64,000 nucleotides of DNA from Paenibacillus sp. Root444D2 (GTDB lineage: Bacteria; Bacillota; Bacilli; Paenibacillales; NBRC-103111), in the NCBI RefSeq assembly GCF_001426375.1, contig NZ_LMEO01000045.1, forward strand, positions 56,742 to 120,741, given 5' to 3'. The position numbers and the translations under genes were made by a program. Within the stretch, counting starts at the first letter, position 1. Every line of letters starts with the position of its first letter. This document shows positions 18,619-26,610 of this stretch, piece after piece. The notes under the pieces are model-generated. The model saw only the letters and a list, made by a program, of their open reading frames with translations. It ran no database searches and was not told where the DNA came from.

Positions 18619-18742
18619 ATCAGATCAATAAAATCTAATTTGCAATCTTTTTGTGAAATTTGGTAAAATTAAGGAAAGACTTGAACAGCGACGTTGAATT
18701 CACCATTCGGATCCCCTTACCAACTCAGGAAGGAAGTATCAT

Positions 18743-19393
18743 ATGATTAAGAAATCGAAGATTCTGATCGTAGATGATCATCCCTTAATGGCGGAAGCGA
18801 CATCGAATACACTGCAGCAAATCGAGGGCATACAGATTATAGGGATAGCCGGTACGGGCAAACGATGCTTGGAACTCGTAGATTTGCATGTACCGAATAT
18901 TGTTTTTTTGGATTATAATCTTCCGGATCAATACGGCGATGAGGTTGCCAAAATCATTAAAGCGAAATATCCCGCCATCCACCTTGTCATTTTTTCGGGC
19001 ATAGAATTATCCCATCTTTACAATTATTTGATCGGACTTGAGGTTAGTGCTGTTATATCTAAGGAATCTAGCGGTACGCTTATTAAAAGCTTAGTTACCC
19101 TTTTGTTAGAGAATTTCACGGTAATACCCGTCCCTGTTTTTCATAAAATGAGAGTGGACAGCGGCAATTTGCATCAGACCGATTCATTGGACGACGATGA
19201 AGTACATATGATGACCATGATTGTCCAAGGCCTAACCAACGAGCAAATGGCCGAGGAAGTCCATATGAGTAAGCGAACCGTTGATAATTATATACGCAAA
19301 ATTTATGACAAATTAGGCGTCAAGTCAAGGGCGCAAGCCGTAGATAAATTTAATCAGTTCAAGCATATTTATGAAGTTAACCGGCGGCCATAG
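18743..19393 (+). CDS. LuxR-type response regulator (ComA/DegU-like)
   Basis: Two-component regulator of 216 residues. The receiver domain has ILIVDDHPLMAE and phosphoacceptor Asp57 in IVFLDYNLPDQYGDE. The C-terminal LuxR/GerE helix-turn-helix is MIVQGLTNEQMAEEVHMSKR then TVDNYIRKIYDKLGVKSRAQ. No sensor kinase gene is adjacent. Size and domain order equal those of ComA, and the neighbourhood (small peptide gene, ComFB-like gene) is competence-flavoured, but DegU-like roles are equally possible. Start ATG 18743 follows AGGAAGGAAG. A bidirectional terminator ends the gene. Confidence 0.9.
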   Translation: MIKKSKILIVDDHPLMAEATSNTLQQIEGIQIIGIAGTGKRCLELVDLHVPNIVFLDYNLPDQYGDEVAKIIKAKYPAIHLVIFSGIELSHLYNYLIGLEVSAVISKESSGTLIKSLVTLLLENFTVIPVPVFHKMRVDSGNLHQTDSLDDDEVHMMTMIVQGLTNEQMAEEVHMSKRTVDNYIRKIYDKLGVKSRAQAVDKFNQFKHIYEVNRRP

Positions 19394-19417
19394 AAGGTTG
19401 ATGCGATGAAATAATGC

Positions 19418-19458
19418 AAAAAAGACTGGCCTCTTCGTGATGAAGAGACAGTCTTTTT
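19418..19458. terminator. Bidirectional terminator between convergent genes
   Basis: AAAAAGACTGGCCTCTTC pairs with GAAGAGACAGTCTTTTT around GTGAT, with one or two unpaired bases. It serves the LuxR-type regulator from the left and the comFB-like gene from the right. Confidence 0.8.
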
Positions 19459-19465
19459 AATTGCT

Positions 19466-19747
19466 CTATACTTGGGATTCATCTCGATGATGTTGATGAT
19501 GCTCCACAATATTCGCTGCTTCCATTAATTCTCGCATGACATCGGACTGCAGCTGTGGATTGATATAAAGACCTTTTACAAATAACTGTCCCTTTTCACT
19601 AGAGGTATATCGCGGAGGAATTTTATTTAAAACCAAAGCAAGCACGTCTTCTTTGCAAGTAGTGCAATCGCATTTCATTTCATAGTTTTTTTGAAACTCA
19701 TCAAACAAATTCATCACTATCGTTTCCATTGCATTGAAGACTGCCAT
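19466..19747 (-). CDS. ComFB-like late competence protein
   Basis: Small protein of 93 residues matching the ComFB family pattern: N-terminal AMETIVMNLFDEFQ, a Cys cluster CDCTTCKEDVLALVLNKIPP with CxCxxC spacing, then PRYTSSEKGQLFVKG. The Cys motif and PPRY are the family signature. ComFB proteins are linked to late competence, and some relatives bind cyclic dinucleotides (family knowledge, not shown here). The His-rich tail EHHQHHRDE is notable. Start ATG 19747 has AAGGGGT seven bases upstream. It is convergent with the LuxR-type regulator and not next to comFA/comFC. Confidence 0.8.
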   Translation of the reverse strand: MAVFNAMETIVMNLFDEFQKNYEMKCDCTTCKEDVLALVLNKIPPRYTSSEKGQLFVKGLYINPQLQSDVMRELMEAANIVEHHQHHRDESQV

Positions 19748-19880
19748 TGTGGGTACCCCTTCTTAATTCAACTATATCTCTATTATAACTCATATCCTCC
19801 CATTCAAAAAGTTATCAAAAAGTAGAGGGGCTTTCCCATAAATGATAAAAGGGAAAATATAAATTTGGGGCACAGAAAAC

Positions 19881-19920
19881 AAAAAAAATGAGGTCGTAAG
19901 GCAATAGCTACCTGACCTCA
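19881..19920 (-). terminator. Terminator of the rhamnosidase transcript
   Basis: TGAGGTC pairs with GACCTCA around an 18-base loop that itself can pair in part. On the minus strand a run of eight T follows. About 200 bases, including the interspersed repeat, lie between it and the GH78 stop. Confidence 0.75.
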
Positions 19921-19927
19921 GATTAGC

Positions 19928-20100
19928 GGAACGACGATTCGTTATAATGGGAAATATCCACTAGAAATCGATTAAGAGGAACGTGAGTGCGCTAATTGAT
20001 CAAAATGAACGATCCGAAGGTAAAAACAGCGAAATAACGAATCGTCGTTCCTCTTGTGTTTGGGTGTTTTTCAACCAAATAACGCATCGATGTTCCCCCT
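19928..20100. repeat. Interspersed hairpin repeat, copy A
   Basis: GGAACGACGATTCGTTAT (19928-19945) is repeated exactly inverted as ATAACGAATCGTCGTTCC (20034-20051), 88 bases apart. Between them is GGAACGTGAGTGCGCTA (19979-19995). A further degenerate copy AATAACGCATCGATGTTCC lies at 20078-20096. Related boxes recur near 24.1 kb and 45.4 kb, so this is a dispersed family rather than a local structure. It sits in the 3' untranslated region of the GH78 gene. Confidence 0.7.
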
Positions 20101-20123
20101 CAACATATTCTGGTTACCATTTC

Positions 20124-22799
20124 TCAACAAATAATGATGTAAGTGCCTGATCCCAGTTCTAACCGCAGCTCTCCATCACTTTCCTCAGCTGATAGGACTC
20201 CTGATGCTGCCTGGGCTGCTTGACCATTAACGGTAGCCATAACTAATGCCGCTCCTTTCAAGGTTGCAATGCCTGTCGTATTCGGAGGTAGTTGGAACTC
20301 ATAGACTACTTTGCCATCGGCCTCTTTCTTCCATTCACTGCGTATCTTGCCGTAGCTAGATTCGAGCGATGCTTTCGCATATTCAAGGCCGGAGTCTGGT
20401 CTTGGACGGAAATGAATCCGTTTGTATCCAGGCTGCTGATCATCGGAATCGAGACCTGCCACTACGCGGTACAGCCAATCCCCAATGGATCCATATGCAT
20501 AATGGTTATAGGAGTTCATATCATCACTCCAGAACGATCCATCCGGTTTGATGCCATCCCAGTGCTCCCAGATAGTGGTTGCTCCCTTGTGAATCGAGTA
20601 CAGCCATGATGGATAATCTTCCTGCTGAACCAACTTAACAGCCAGATCATGGTAGCCATTCTCAGATAATACATGGCACAGATATGGCGTACCTACGAAA
20701 CCGGTCGTCAGGTGATTCTTCTGCTCTTCGACATATTCGGCTAACGTCTTTGCTAATCGATCACGCGTACTTCCTTTCACGAGTCCAAACATTAGCGGGA
20801 GCACATGTGCTGTCTGTGTATGCGCAGCCAAACGCCCGCTTGGTGTAAGGAATTCTTGTTCGAAAGCTTCAACAATGCGCTCATAAAGCTCACTATACTT
20901 AGCCGCATCCTCGCTGCGTTCCAACACTTCCGCAGCTTTCACGAAAAGTGAAGTCGAATAGGCATAGAAGCATGTCGCGATTAAGTCTCTAGGGGTCGCT
21001 CCTACGTAGCTGCCTTCTTTGGCATCAAGCCCAAGCCAATCACCAAAGTGAAAGCCTGTATTCCACAGATACTCATTCTCTCCTTGGCTTCGCATGTACG
21101 AAATCCACGCTTTCATGCTGTCATACTGCTCCTCCAGAACACGCTTATCGCCATATACTTGGTACATCGTCCAGGGGCAAATGACTGCTGCATCCCCCCA
21201 TGCAGAGGAAGAGTGGTCATTCGGACCAAGTACGTCTGGAATGACGAATGGAACACCGCCATTATCATGTTGATCCGCTTTTAAATCACGCAGCCATTTG
21301 GTGAAAAATAGAGCCACATCATAATTAAAAGCTGCCGTGCGAATAAATACTTGCGCATCCCCTGTCCAACCCAGTCGCTCATCCCGCTGCGGGCAGTCGG
21401 TCGGTACATCCAGGAAGTTGCCTCTTTGTCCCCATACAATATTCTGCTGAAGTTTATTCAATAAGGGATGGGAACATTCAAAAGTGCCGCTAGCTGCCAT
21501 GTCCGTATGAATGACATGACCCGTGAAACGCTCTACATCGAATGCTGCATCCTTGGGCCAGCCCACCACTTTGACATATCGAAAGCCCTGGAACGAGAAA
21601 TGGGGTTCATATTGTTCCTCCCCGCCACCTTTGCATACATAAGTAACCGTCTGCTTCGCATGACGCAAATTCCCAATATAGAAGTTCCCTTCAAGATCCA
21701 GCACCTCTGCGTGCAGCAGCTGAAGACGAGTTCCAGCAGGAAGCTCCAATCGCATGTGCACTTTTCCGACCATATTTTGCCCAAAATCAAGAACGGTTTC
21801 ACCAGAAGGTGTTTCAATAACGGTTATCGGCTTCAAACGCTGGGTAATGCGGGATGGCTCATTCTCTTGCATGACTAGGATGTCTTTGGAATGATCAAGA
21901 ACCGTTACCGGGCACCAATTTTCGTCCTGATACGTCGACAGGCTCCACCCGCTAAGCTCCAAGTTAGCATCATAGGTTTCTCCATGGTACAGCTCAGACA
22001 TCCGAACTGGTCCTAGAGAAGCACGCCAGGAATCATCACTAACGGTTATTTCCGAAGTTCCGTCTATGTATTCGATATGCAATTCGAGGAAGAGAGCTCT
22101 AACGTCCCCAAAAATATTTCGTTGATTCTTCCAAGCTAAATTACCTTTATACCAACCGTTTGCCAGCATGGCGCCAAGGGTATTTTTTTCACCTTGCTGC
22201 AGCAGGCTCGTTACCTCATACGTCTGTACCTGCAGACGGTGTCGGTAGCTGGTCCAGCCGGGTGTGAACTCCCAATCCCCGACACGAGCTCCGTTGAGTT
22301 CAAGCTCATAAATGCCTAGACTCGTTGCATAAATAGTCGCTTTACGAATTCCCTTACGTGCTGTGAATGTCTTCCTCATATAGAAAGCTTCTTCTGCGTC
22401 GGGATCCATGGAAGCTGCATCAGGTGTAATCCACTTGGCTGACCAGTCTGATGGACTTAGCTGTCCCATTTCCCAGAAAGCGATTTCACTCCATGGTGAT
22501 TGCAGACCAGACTGATCCCATACTTTGACACGATAAAAGTAACGATTTCGCGCCAGCAGCTCTTGACCTTCATAAACAACAAGCACCGATTGTTCCGATT
22601 GTATGTGACCGGAATCCCAAACCAAACGACTCGGTTCGAAAGAATTTTCAACCCTACTAACCTGGATGTGATAAGCTGATTGGATGGTATGTTTGATGTC
22701 CGATTCTAGTTGCCAAGTAAAGCGAGGCTGGGTCGTATCCAACCCAATCGGGTTGACGCGGTATTCGCATGTCAAATTAACAATATTGAGTGTCGCCAT
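20124..22799 (-). CDS. Alpha-L-rhamnosidase, glycoside hydrolase family 78
   Basis: 891-residue enzyme that removes terminal alpha-L-rhamnose. Domains in order: an N-terminal fibronectin/Ig-like part (LTCEYRVNPIGLDTTQPRF), the rhamnosidase N domain (RKTFTARKGIRKATIYATSL and TPGWTSYRHRLQVQTYEV), a concanavalin-like domain, the (alpha/alpha)6 catalytic barrel with the hallmark DCPQRDERLGWTGDAQVF, and a C-terminal beta domain. There is no signal peptide, so it is cytoplasmic. ATG 22799 follows GTAGGAGGAG. It is monogenic and close to sugar import genes, so imported rhamnosylated glycosides are the probable substrate. No dedicated transporter is adjacent. Confidence 0.93.
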   Translation of the reverse strand: MATLNIVNLTCEYRVNPIGLDTTQPRFTWQLESDIKHTIQSAYHIQVSRVENSFEPSRLVWDSGHIQSEQSVLVVYEGQELLARNRYFYRVKVWDQSGLQSPWSEIAFWEMGQLSPSDWSAKWITPDAASMDPDAEEAFYMRKTFTARKGIRKATIYATSLGIYELELNGARVGDWEFTPGWTSYRHRLQVQTYEVTSLLQQGEKNTLGAMLANGWYKGNLAWKNQRNIFGDVRALFLELHIEYIDGTSEITVSDDSWRASLGPVRMSELYHGETYDANLELSGWSLSTYQDENWCPVTVLDHSKDILVMQENEPSRITQRLKPITVIETPSGETVLDFGQNMVGKVHMRLELPAGTRLQLLHAEVLDLEGNFYIGNLRHAKQTVTYVCKGGGEEQYEPHFSFQGFRYVKVVGWPKDAAFDVERFTGHVIHTDMAASGTFECSHPLLNKLQQNIVWGQRGNFLDVPTDCPQRDERLGWTGDAQVFIRTAAFNYDVALFFTKWLRDLKADQHDNGGVPFVIPDVLGPNDHSSSAWGDAAVICPWTMYQVYGDKRVLEEQYDSMKAWISYMRSQGENEYLWNTGFHFGDWLGLDAKEGSYVGATPRDLIATCFYAYSTSLFVKAAEVLERSEDAAKYSELYERIVEAFEQEFLTPSGRLAAHTQTAHVLPLMFGLVKGSTRDRLAKTLAEYVEEQKNHLTTGFVGTPYLCHVLSENGYHDLAVKLVQQEDYPSWLYSIHKGATTIWEHWDGIKPDGSFWSDDMNSYNHYAYGSIGDWLYRVVAGLDSDDQQPGYKRIHFRPRPDSGLEYAKASLESSYGKIRSEWKKEADGKVVYEFQLPPNTTGIATLKGAALVMATVNGQAAQAASGVLSAEESDGELRLELGSGTYIIIC

Positions 22800-23029
22800 T
22801 TAAAAACTCCTCCTACTTTTATCAGAAATGTCTTATGCCCTATTCATAAAGTAAGCATCAATATGTCCTATTGTAGAGCATCATATGAGGCAATATGAAG
22901 GTGGATTCAGACAATCTTATAGGTAGAATACGACACGGATTATTTATTTTTTCGGCTTCCCCTCAATTTAGGAATCGCATGCGAATAGTATACAGTTATC
23001 GTAAAATCACGTAGGGGTAGGAGCTTAAG

Positions 23030-23554
23030 ATGTTACAAAAAACACACAGTATTGCCGGATTCATTTCCGCGGAAATCGTTCTCACTTATCAAGATATTAG
23101 TTTCTTCACATGGGATGCCGCTGGGGCTCTTTTACTTGGATGTTTGGCAGGTACACTAGCGGATGTCGATAAGCCAGGTTCTACAATGGCGAAGGTTCTT
23201 TTTCCTTTATCTGCCCTGCTGCGGCTGCTGAAGGTAAAGCATAGAACCGTCACGCATTCCTTACTTTTTCTACTACTCTTAGTTGTCATTGCAATGCCCT
23301 TATCACCTTTATATTTCTGGGTATTCATCCTCTCTTACGCGTCACACTCGTTTATCGATTTATTCAATGATAGAGGGGTTCAGCTCTTCTGGCCTATTCC
23401 CTTCAAGATTCGTCTACTCCCAAAATGGATAGCTATTGACACGGGTTCAGTGAGCGAGACTGTTTTCCGTTGGCTACTTCTGGCCATGAGTCTAATCATC
23501 CCTTTTTGGACTTATGTACTTCCTCAAATCTTGAGTCATAGCTCTATGTTTTAA
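23030..23554 (+). CDS. DUF457/YdjM-type membrane metal-dependent hydrolase
   Basis: 174-residue integral membrane protein. LLGCLAGTLADVDKPGSTMA and KHRTVTHSLLFLL carry the D-x-D and R-x-x-T-H-S motifs of the YdjM (LexA-regulated, membrane-bound metal-dependent hydrolase) family. ASHSFIDLFNDRGVQLFWPI gives the second H-x-x-x-D cluster. Four or so membrane segments are visible. Start ATG 23030 is preceded by AGGAG. Its last codon overlaps the stop of the convergent secreted-protein gene by four bases. The biological substrate of the family is not established. Confidence 0.87.
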   Translation: MLQKTHSIAGFISAEIVLTYQDISFFTWDAAGALLLGCLAGTLADVDKPGSTMAKVLFPLSALLRLLKVKHRTVTHSLLFLLLLVVIAMPLSPLYFWVFILSYASHSFIDLFNDRGVQLFWPIPFKIRLLPKWIAIDTGSVSETVFRWLLLAMSLIIPFWTYVLPQILSHSSMF

Positions 23555-24036
23555 TTCGTTGCAACAATGTAATCCCCATTGGCATTGAGTAGAAACTGCG
23601 CATGATACGCTCCTTGAGCATCAGGCTCAGCTAAGCTCTGCACGATCTCGCCAACAGCAGGAACACCTAAGAAGTCGTTCAATCCCTTCTTCATCTTCGA
23701 TTGGAAAAGGATCTCGACTTCTTTCCCCCGATTTCTCGGAGAAATAACAGGGTCGCTCAAATGAATCGGATTATTCTCATCCAATAATTCAGAGTGGTGC
23801 AGCAGATCGCTCGGAACTTCCAAATTGTCAGGAACGGAGACCAATAGAACCGTCTCCGACTCATTGGTTTTTACTTGCATGACCGTTCCTGCCACATAGG
23901 TTGGACCCGGTTGGATTTCTTCCATCGACATCAACCTTTTTTCAGGTGAAATGAAAGCACACAGCACAAACAGAGGAAATAAATGAATGAGACTTATCTT
24001 GAACTCTTCCTTGTAGCGGCATTTTGACTTCTTCAT
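23551..24036 (-). CDS. Secreted or anchored protein of unknown function
   Basis: 161 residues. I do not recognise the family. A basic start (MKKSKCRYKEEFK) is followed by the hydrophobic stretch ISLIHLFPLFVLCAFIS (about 14-30), a signal anchor or cleavable signal. The rest is soluble: YVAGTVMQVKTNESETVLLV reads like a beta-rich OB-like opening, and the C-terminus is AQFLLNANGDYIVATN. ATG 24036 has an excellent GGGAGGAG ribosome site. It overlaps the 3' end of the DUF457 gene in convergent orientation without room for a terminator between them. A repeat copy lies about 80 bases upstream of its start. Confidence 0.6.
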   Translation of the reverse strand: MKKSKCRYKEEFKISLIHLFPLFVLCAFISPEKRLMSMEEIQPGPTYVAGTVMQVKTNESETVLLVSVPDNLEVPSDLLHHSELLDENNPIHLSDPVISPRNRGKEVEILFQSKMKKGLNDFLGVPAVGEIVQSLAEPDAQGAYHAQFLLNANGDYIVATN

Positions 24037-24118
24037 TCTTTGCTCCTCCCTTGCGATTCAATTAAATTTCACGATTCATTTCATTCGTTAGTTATCCTTA
24101 CCCCGTTCATAAGGATTT

Positions 24119-24195
24119 GAATCGATGCGTTATTCGCGATTTTCACCTCCAAATCGTTCCCATTGATCAAATAACGATTCGACGTTCCGCTAACT
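24119..24195. repeat. Interspersed hairpin repeat, copy B
   Basis: AATCGATGCGTTATT (24119-24133) faces AAATAACGATTCGACGTTCC (24170-24189), followed by GCTA. It is a shorter member of the family seen at 19.9 and 45.4 kb. It lies upstream of the secreted-protein gene. The region 24037-24461 otherwise holds only two hairpins, listed separately, and the start of the MocR remnant. Confidence 0.6.
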
Positions 24196-24293
24196 TGAGT
24201 CAGCTAACTTTCCTTTGCCATCGAAAAAAAACCTAACAGTATGGAGATGTGGGACAGATCCAATTGTTTAAAAATCGTGAATATTTGAATGAA

Positions 24294-24330
24294 AAAGGAG
24301 CTAAGCGACTTGTATGTGCTTAGCTCCTTT
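24294..24330. terminator. Strong hairpin with U-run in intergenic DNA
   Basis: AAAGGAGCTAAGC pairs with GCTTAGCTCCTTT, a perfect 13-bp stem with an 11-base loop, followed by GTTTTTGT on the plus strand. No intact plus-strand gene lies upstream, so it may be left over from a lost gene. Its minus-strand reading also gives TTTTTCATTC. Confidence 0.65.
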
Positions 24331-24366
24331 GTTTTTGTCGGTTTCTTTTTGCTTTTAATAATTGAA

Positions 24367-24401
24367 GGCTGCCCCTCAGTCATTTATGACTTGGGACAGC
24401 C
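24367..24401. other. Imperfect hairpin near the MocR remnant
   Basis: GGCTGCCCCTCAGTCAT pairs with ATGACTTGGGACAGCC, with one bulge. There is no clear T-run, so it may be a weak terminator for the minus-strand kinase gene or a mobile-element scar. I cannot tell which. Confidence 0.35.
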
Positions 24402-24461
24402 CCTTGATTGTCGCACTGAATATCTCACAGTCCTCTTCGGCGACTTTTTGCATCCATTGAA

Positions 24462-24659
24462 TTGACGGTCCATATTGCATGTCCAGCAGAAAAGTTAAAA
24501 GACCTAGCCCTTGCAAAAAGGGTCAGTGTATACAGCTCTCAACTGGCAGAATTAATGCCCAACAACAAAAAGCCCAAGATTTACTTGGGCTTTGGCGGAA
24601 TAACCATGAAGAATATGGAGCGCGGGATTCAATTATTAAAAGAAGCTTGGATACGATGA
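24462..24659 (+). pseudogene. C-terminal remnant of a MocR-type regulator
   Basis: The frame encodes about 65 residues ending LGFGGITMKNMERGIQLLKE then AWIR and a stop. This resembles the extreme C-terminus of PLP-dependent GntR/MocR regulators (the L-G-F-x-x-x-x-x-x-x-x-E-G-x-x-x-L motif), and ELTVHIACPAEKLKDLALAK resembles the preceding small domain. No start with a ribosome site, no helix-turn-helix and no PLP-lysine domain are found upstream, where the frame is soon lost among hairpins. I therefore call it the tail of a deleted gene. It abuts the stop of the convergent kinase gene. Confidence 0.5.
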
Positions 24660-26405
24660 TTATTGCATCGGAACCGATATTTGGAAACAGATGCAGCCGT
24701 CTGCCACAGACACTTCGATGGTTCCTTTGTAATACTCGATTCGTTCCTTCACAACCGATAGACCAAGACCCTGGTGATCACCTTCACCTTTGGTGCTGTA
24801 GCCAATCGTGAACATTTTGTTATAATCATCCAGTTGGAATTCAGGATCAACAGGGTTTGTTACGGATATGGTTAAATGGTTTGACTCCGACCATCCGTTA
24901 ACCATAACTTCACGTTCGTCTGGCGGGAATTTATTGACCTCATCAAACGCATTATCAATCAAGTTCCCAATAATTTTCACTATATCAACAGATTTCACAC
25001 CTAATGACAAGCCTTCTAGGCCGGTAAAATGGTAATTGAAATCGATTTTGGTTCTCATGGCAAGCGCAATCTTTGCTTGGATAAGAGCTGCAATAGCCGG
25101 ATGCCCGATTCGAATGATATCGTTCACTTCATTGATTTCTTCAATTAATTCTTTCATGTATTTCATTTGGTCTTCTTTTTTTCCTTTAGACAGCAGAGCA
25201 TACATGGTTTGTACATGGTTTAGAAAATCATGCCTTTGACTGCGTATCGTTGCAAACATGTGATCCACGTTTTGAATGTACATTTCTTGTGTGGACTGAA
25301 CAGCTGTTTCACGGCTTTTCGTAATAAATCGGAATACCAAATAGATAAGCACACAGCTAAAAATCGTAAATAAAACAATGAGAACTGTAAGCTGAACGAG
25401 CTGCTTGTTTAAAGTACGTTGAATCGTTTGATAATCCGAGACGATGGTAATCACATAAGGAATTTCCCTTTGAACTTCGGTCAATTTCTCCTTAACAGGA
25501 ACATACATGAACGTTTTCAGAATAGGCTTCCCATTCCAATTTTCCACTACGCTAACTGGTTTATTTTCTAGTATAGACGCCTTGTAATTATCCAAATCTT
25601 TCGTACTCGTTATGTTATATGTACCAAATAAAACCGGGCGGTCATAGACCGATATAAATGGAACCCCACTACTGTCTTTATACTCAATCGGCTTTGTACC
25701 AAAAGTTACCCCGTTCAGTCCCGATATTTCCATAATATCTGGATTCGAAGCGAGCGTTTTCTTCACGATCGTATCCGCGCCTACGATTTGCTTGAATTTC
25801 TGAATTTTATCCGCATTGACAAACACACATATTAAATAATTCGTGCTTCCATCATAAAAGTACCCAAACTTACTTACATTGCTCGAACCTGATGCCGGAA
25901 CTTCATAGATGCCCGACCAGAAATTAGGCAGCTTTTGCCCCTCAGCAATCGTAACTTGATGATTATCCAGAAGCTGGGTAAAAGCCGTAAACCAATAACC
26001 GAATGATTTGGTACTTGTAATCTGAAGCTCCTTGGGCTCGGATGACTTAGCTATCATAATATCATCACCATTTCGCTTCATCAGCGAGAAGCCATCAACA
26101 CCCGCTTGCCTGGCAAGCTCAATTAATTGTTCATTCGAAACTTTTTCAATATCCGGATCCAGCTGACTCTTGGCGAAAAGCGCGACTGAACGAAGATTCT
26201 CACCAATCAAATCTTCTACAAAAAATGAACCTTCTTCTGATTGCTCAATGGATGTACGAATTTGACTCGCAGTCGATTCCATACGTTCAGATAACGCTTG
26301 CGTTAGGAGAGATTTCGTGAACCAATAGTAAGAGGTGTTATTCGTTACAAGCAATAAAATAACAATAGCAAAGGTAACATAAATGACTTTGGTGTTGATT
26401 CTCAT
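24660..26405 (-). CDS. Orphan sensor histidine kinase of the Spo0B-like (GHKL) class
   Basis: 581-residue membrane kinase. TM1 is near 7-27 (VIYVTFAIVILLLVTNNTSY). An extracellular sensor of about 300 residues follows, then TM2 VLIVLFTIFSCVLIYLVFRF. The phosphoacceptor box is IRSQRHDFLNHVQTMYALL, with the R-H-D-x-x-N-H pattern of Spo0B-like/CitA-type kinases. The ATPase domain has IGNLIDNAFDEV (N box) and GLGLSVVKERIEYYKG (G box). Despite the 5-7 residue gap relative to DcuS/CitA, no PAS domain is obvious in the linker. No response regulator gene is adjacent, so its partner is elsewhere. ATG 26405 has only a weak ribosome site. Confidence 0.88.
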   Translation of the reverse strand: MRINTKVIYVTFAIVILLLVTNNTSYYWFTKSLLTQALSERMESTASQIRTSIEQSEEGSFFVEDLIGENLRSVALFAKSQLDPDIEKVSNEQLIELARQAGVDGFSLMKRNGDDIMIAKSSEPKELQITSTKSFGYWFTAFTQLLDNHQVTIAEGQKLPNFWSGIYEVPASGSSNVSKFGYFYDGSTNYLICVFVNADKIQKFKQIVGADTIVKKTLASNPDIMEISGLNGVTFGTKPIEYKDSSGVPFISVYDRPVLFGTYNITSTKDLDNYKASILENKPVSVVENWNGKPILKTFMYVPVKEKLTEVQREIPYVITIVSDYQTIQRTLNKQLVQLTVLIVLFTIFSCVLIYLVFRFITKSRETAVQSTQEMYIQNVDHMFATIRSQRHDFLNHVQTMYALLSKGKKEDQMKYMKELIEEINEVNDIIRIGHPAIAALIQAKIALAMRTKIDFNYHFTGLEGLSLGVKSVDIVKIIGNLIDNAFDEVNKFPPDEREVMVNGWSESNHLTISVTNPVDPEFQLDDYNKMFTIGYSTKGEGDHQGLGLSVVKERIEYYKGTIEVSVADGCICFQISVPMQ

Positions 26406-26610
26406 GAAGTTTCACACTTTCTTTTTTTATGTAAACTGAATATTACAACGTTGACATGAAATAATTTTCGACACAAATCGAGGAATTACCCTTCTTTCAG
26501 TAGTATAATTGGATACGAAAGCGTTGTCTATCTATTAATATACACACATCAAAACGTTTGGTAATATAGGGAAGAAATCAATAGAATTCAGATCATGGGG
26601 GACGCAATAT

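Noticed and set aside
18244..18666. Plus-strand frame of 140 codons
   Set aside because: It is antisense to the small peptide gene and its promoter, lacks a good ribosome site and reads through the terminator hairpin.
18743..19747. A full comQXPA-type locus
   Set aside because: No isoprenyl transferase or ComP-like kinase gene lies within several kilobases, so the peptide/regulator pair cannot be called comX/comA on context alone.
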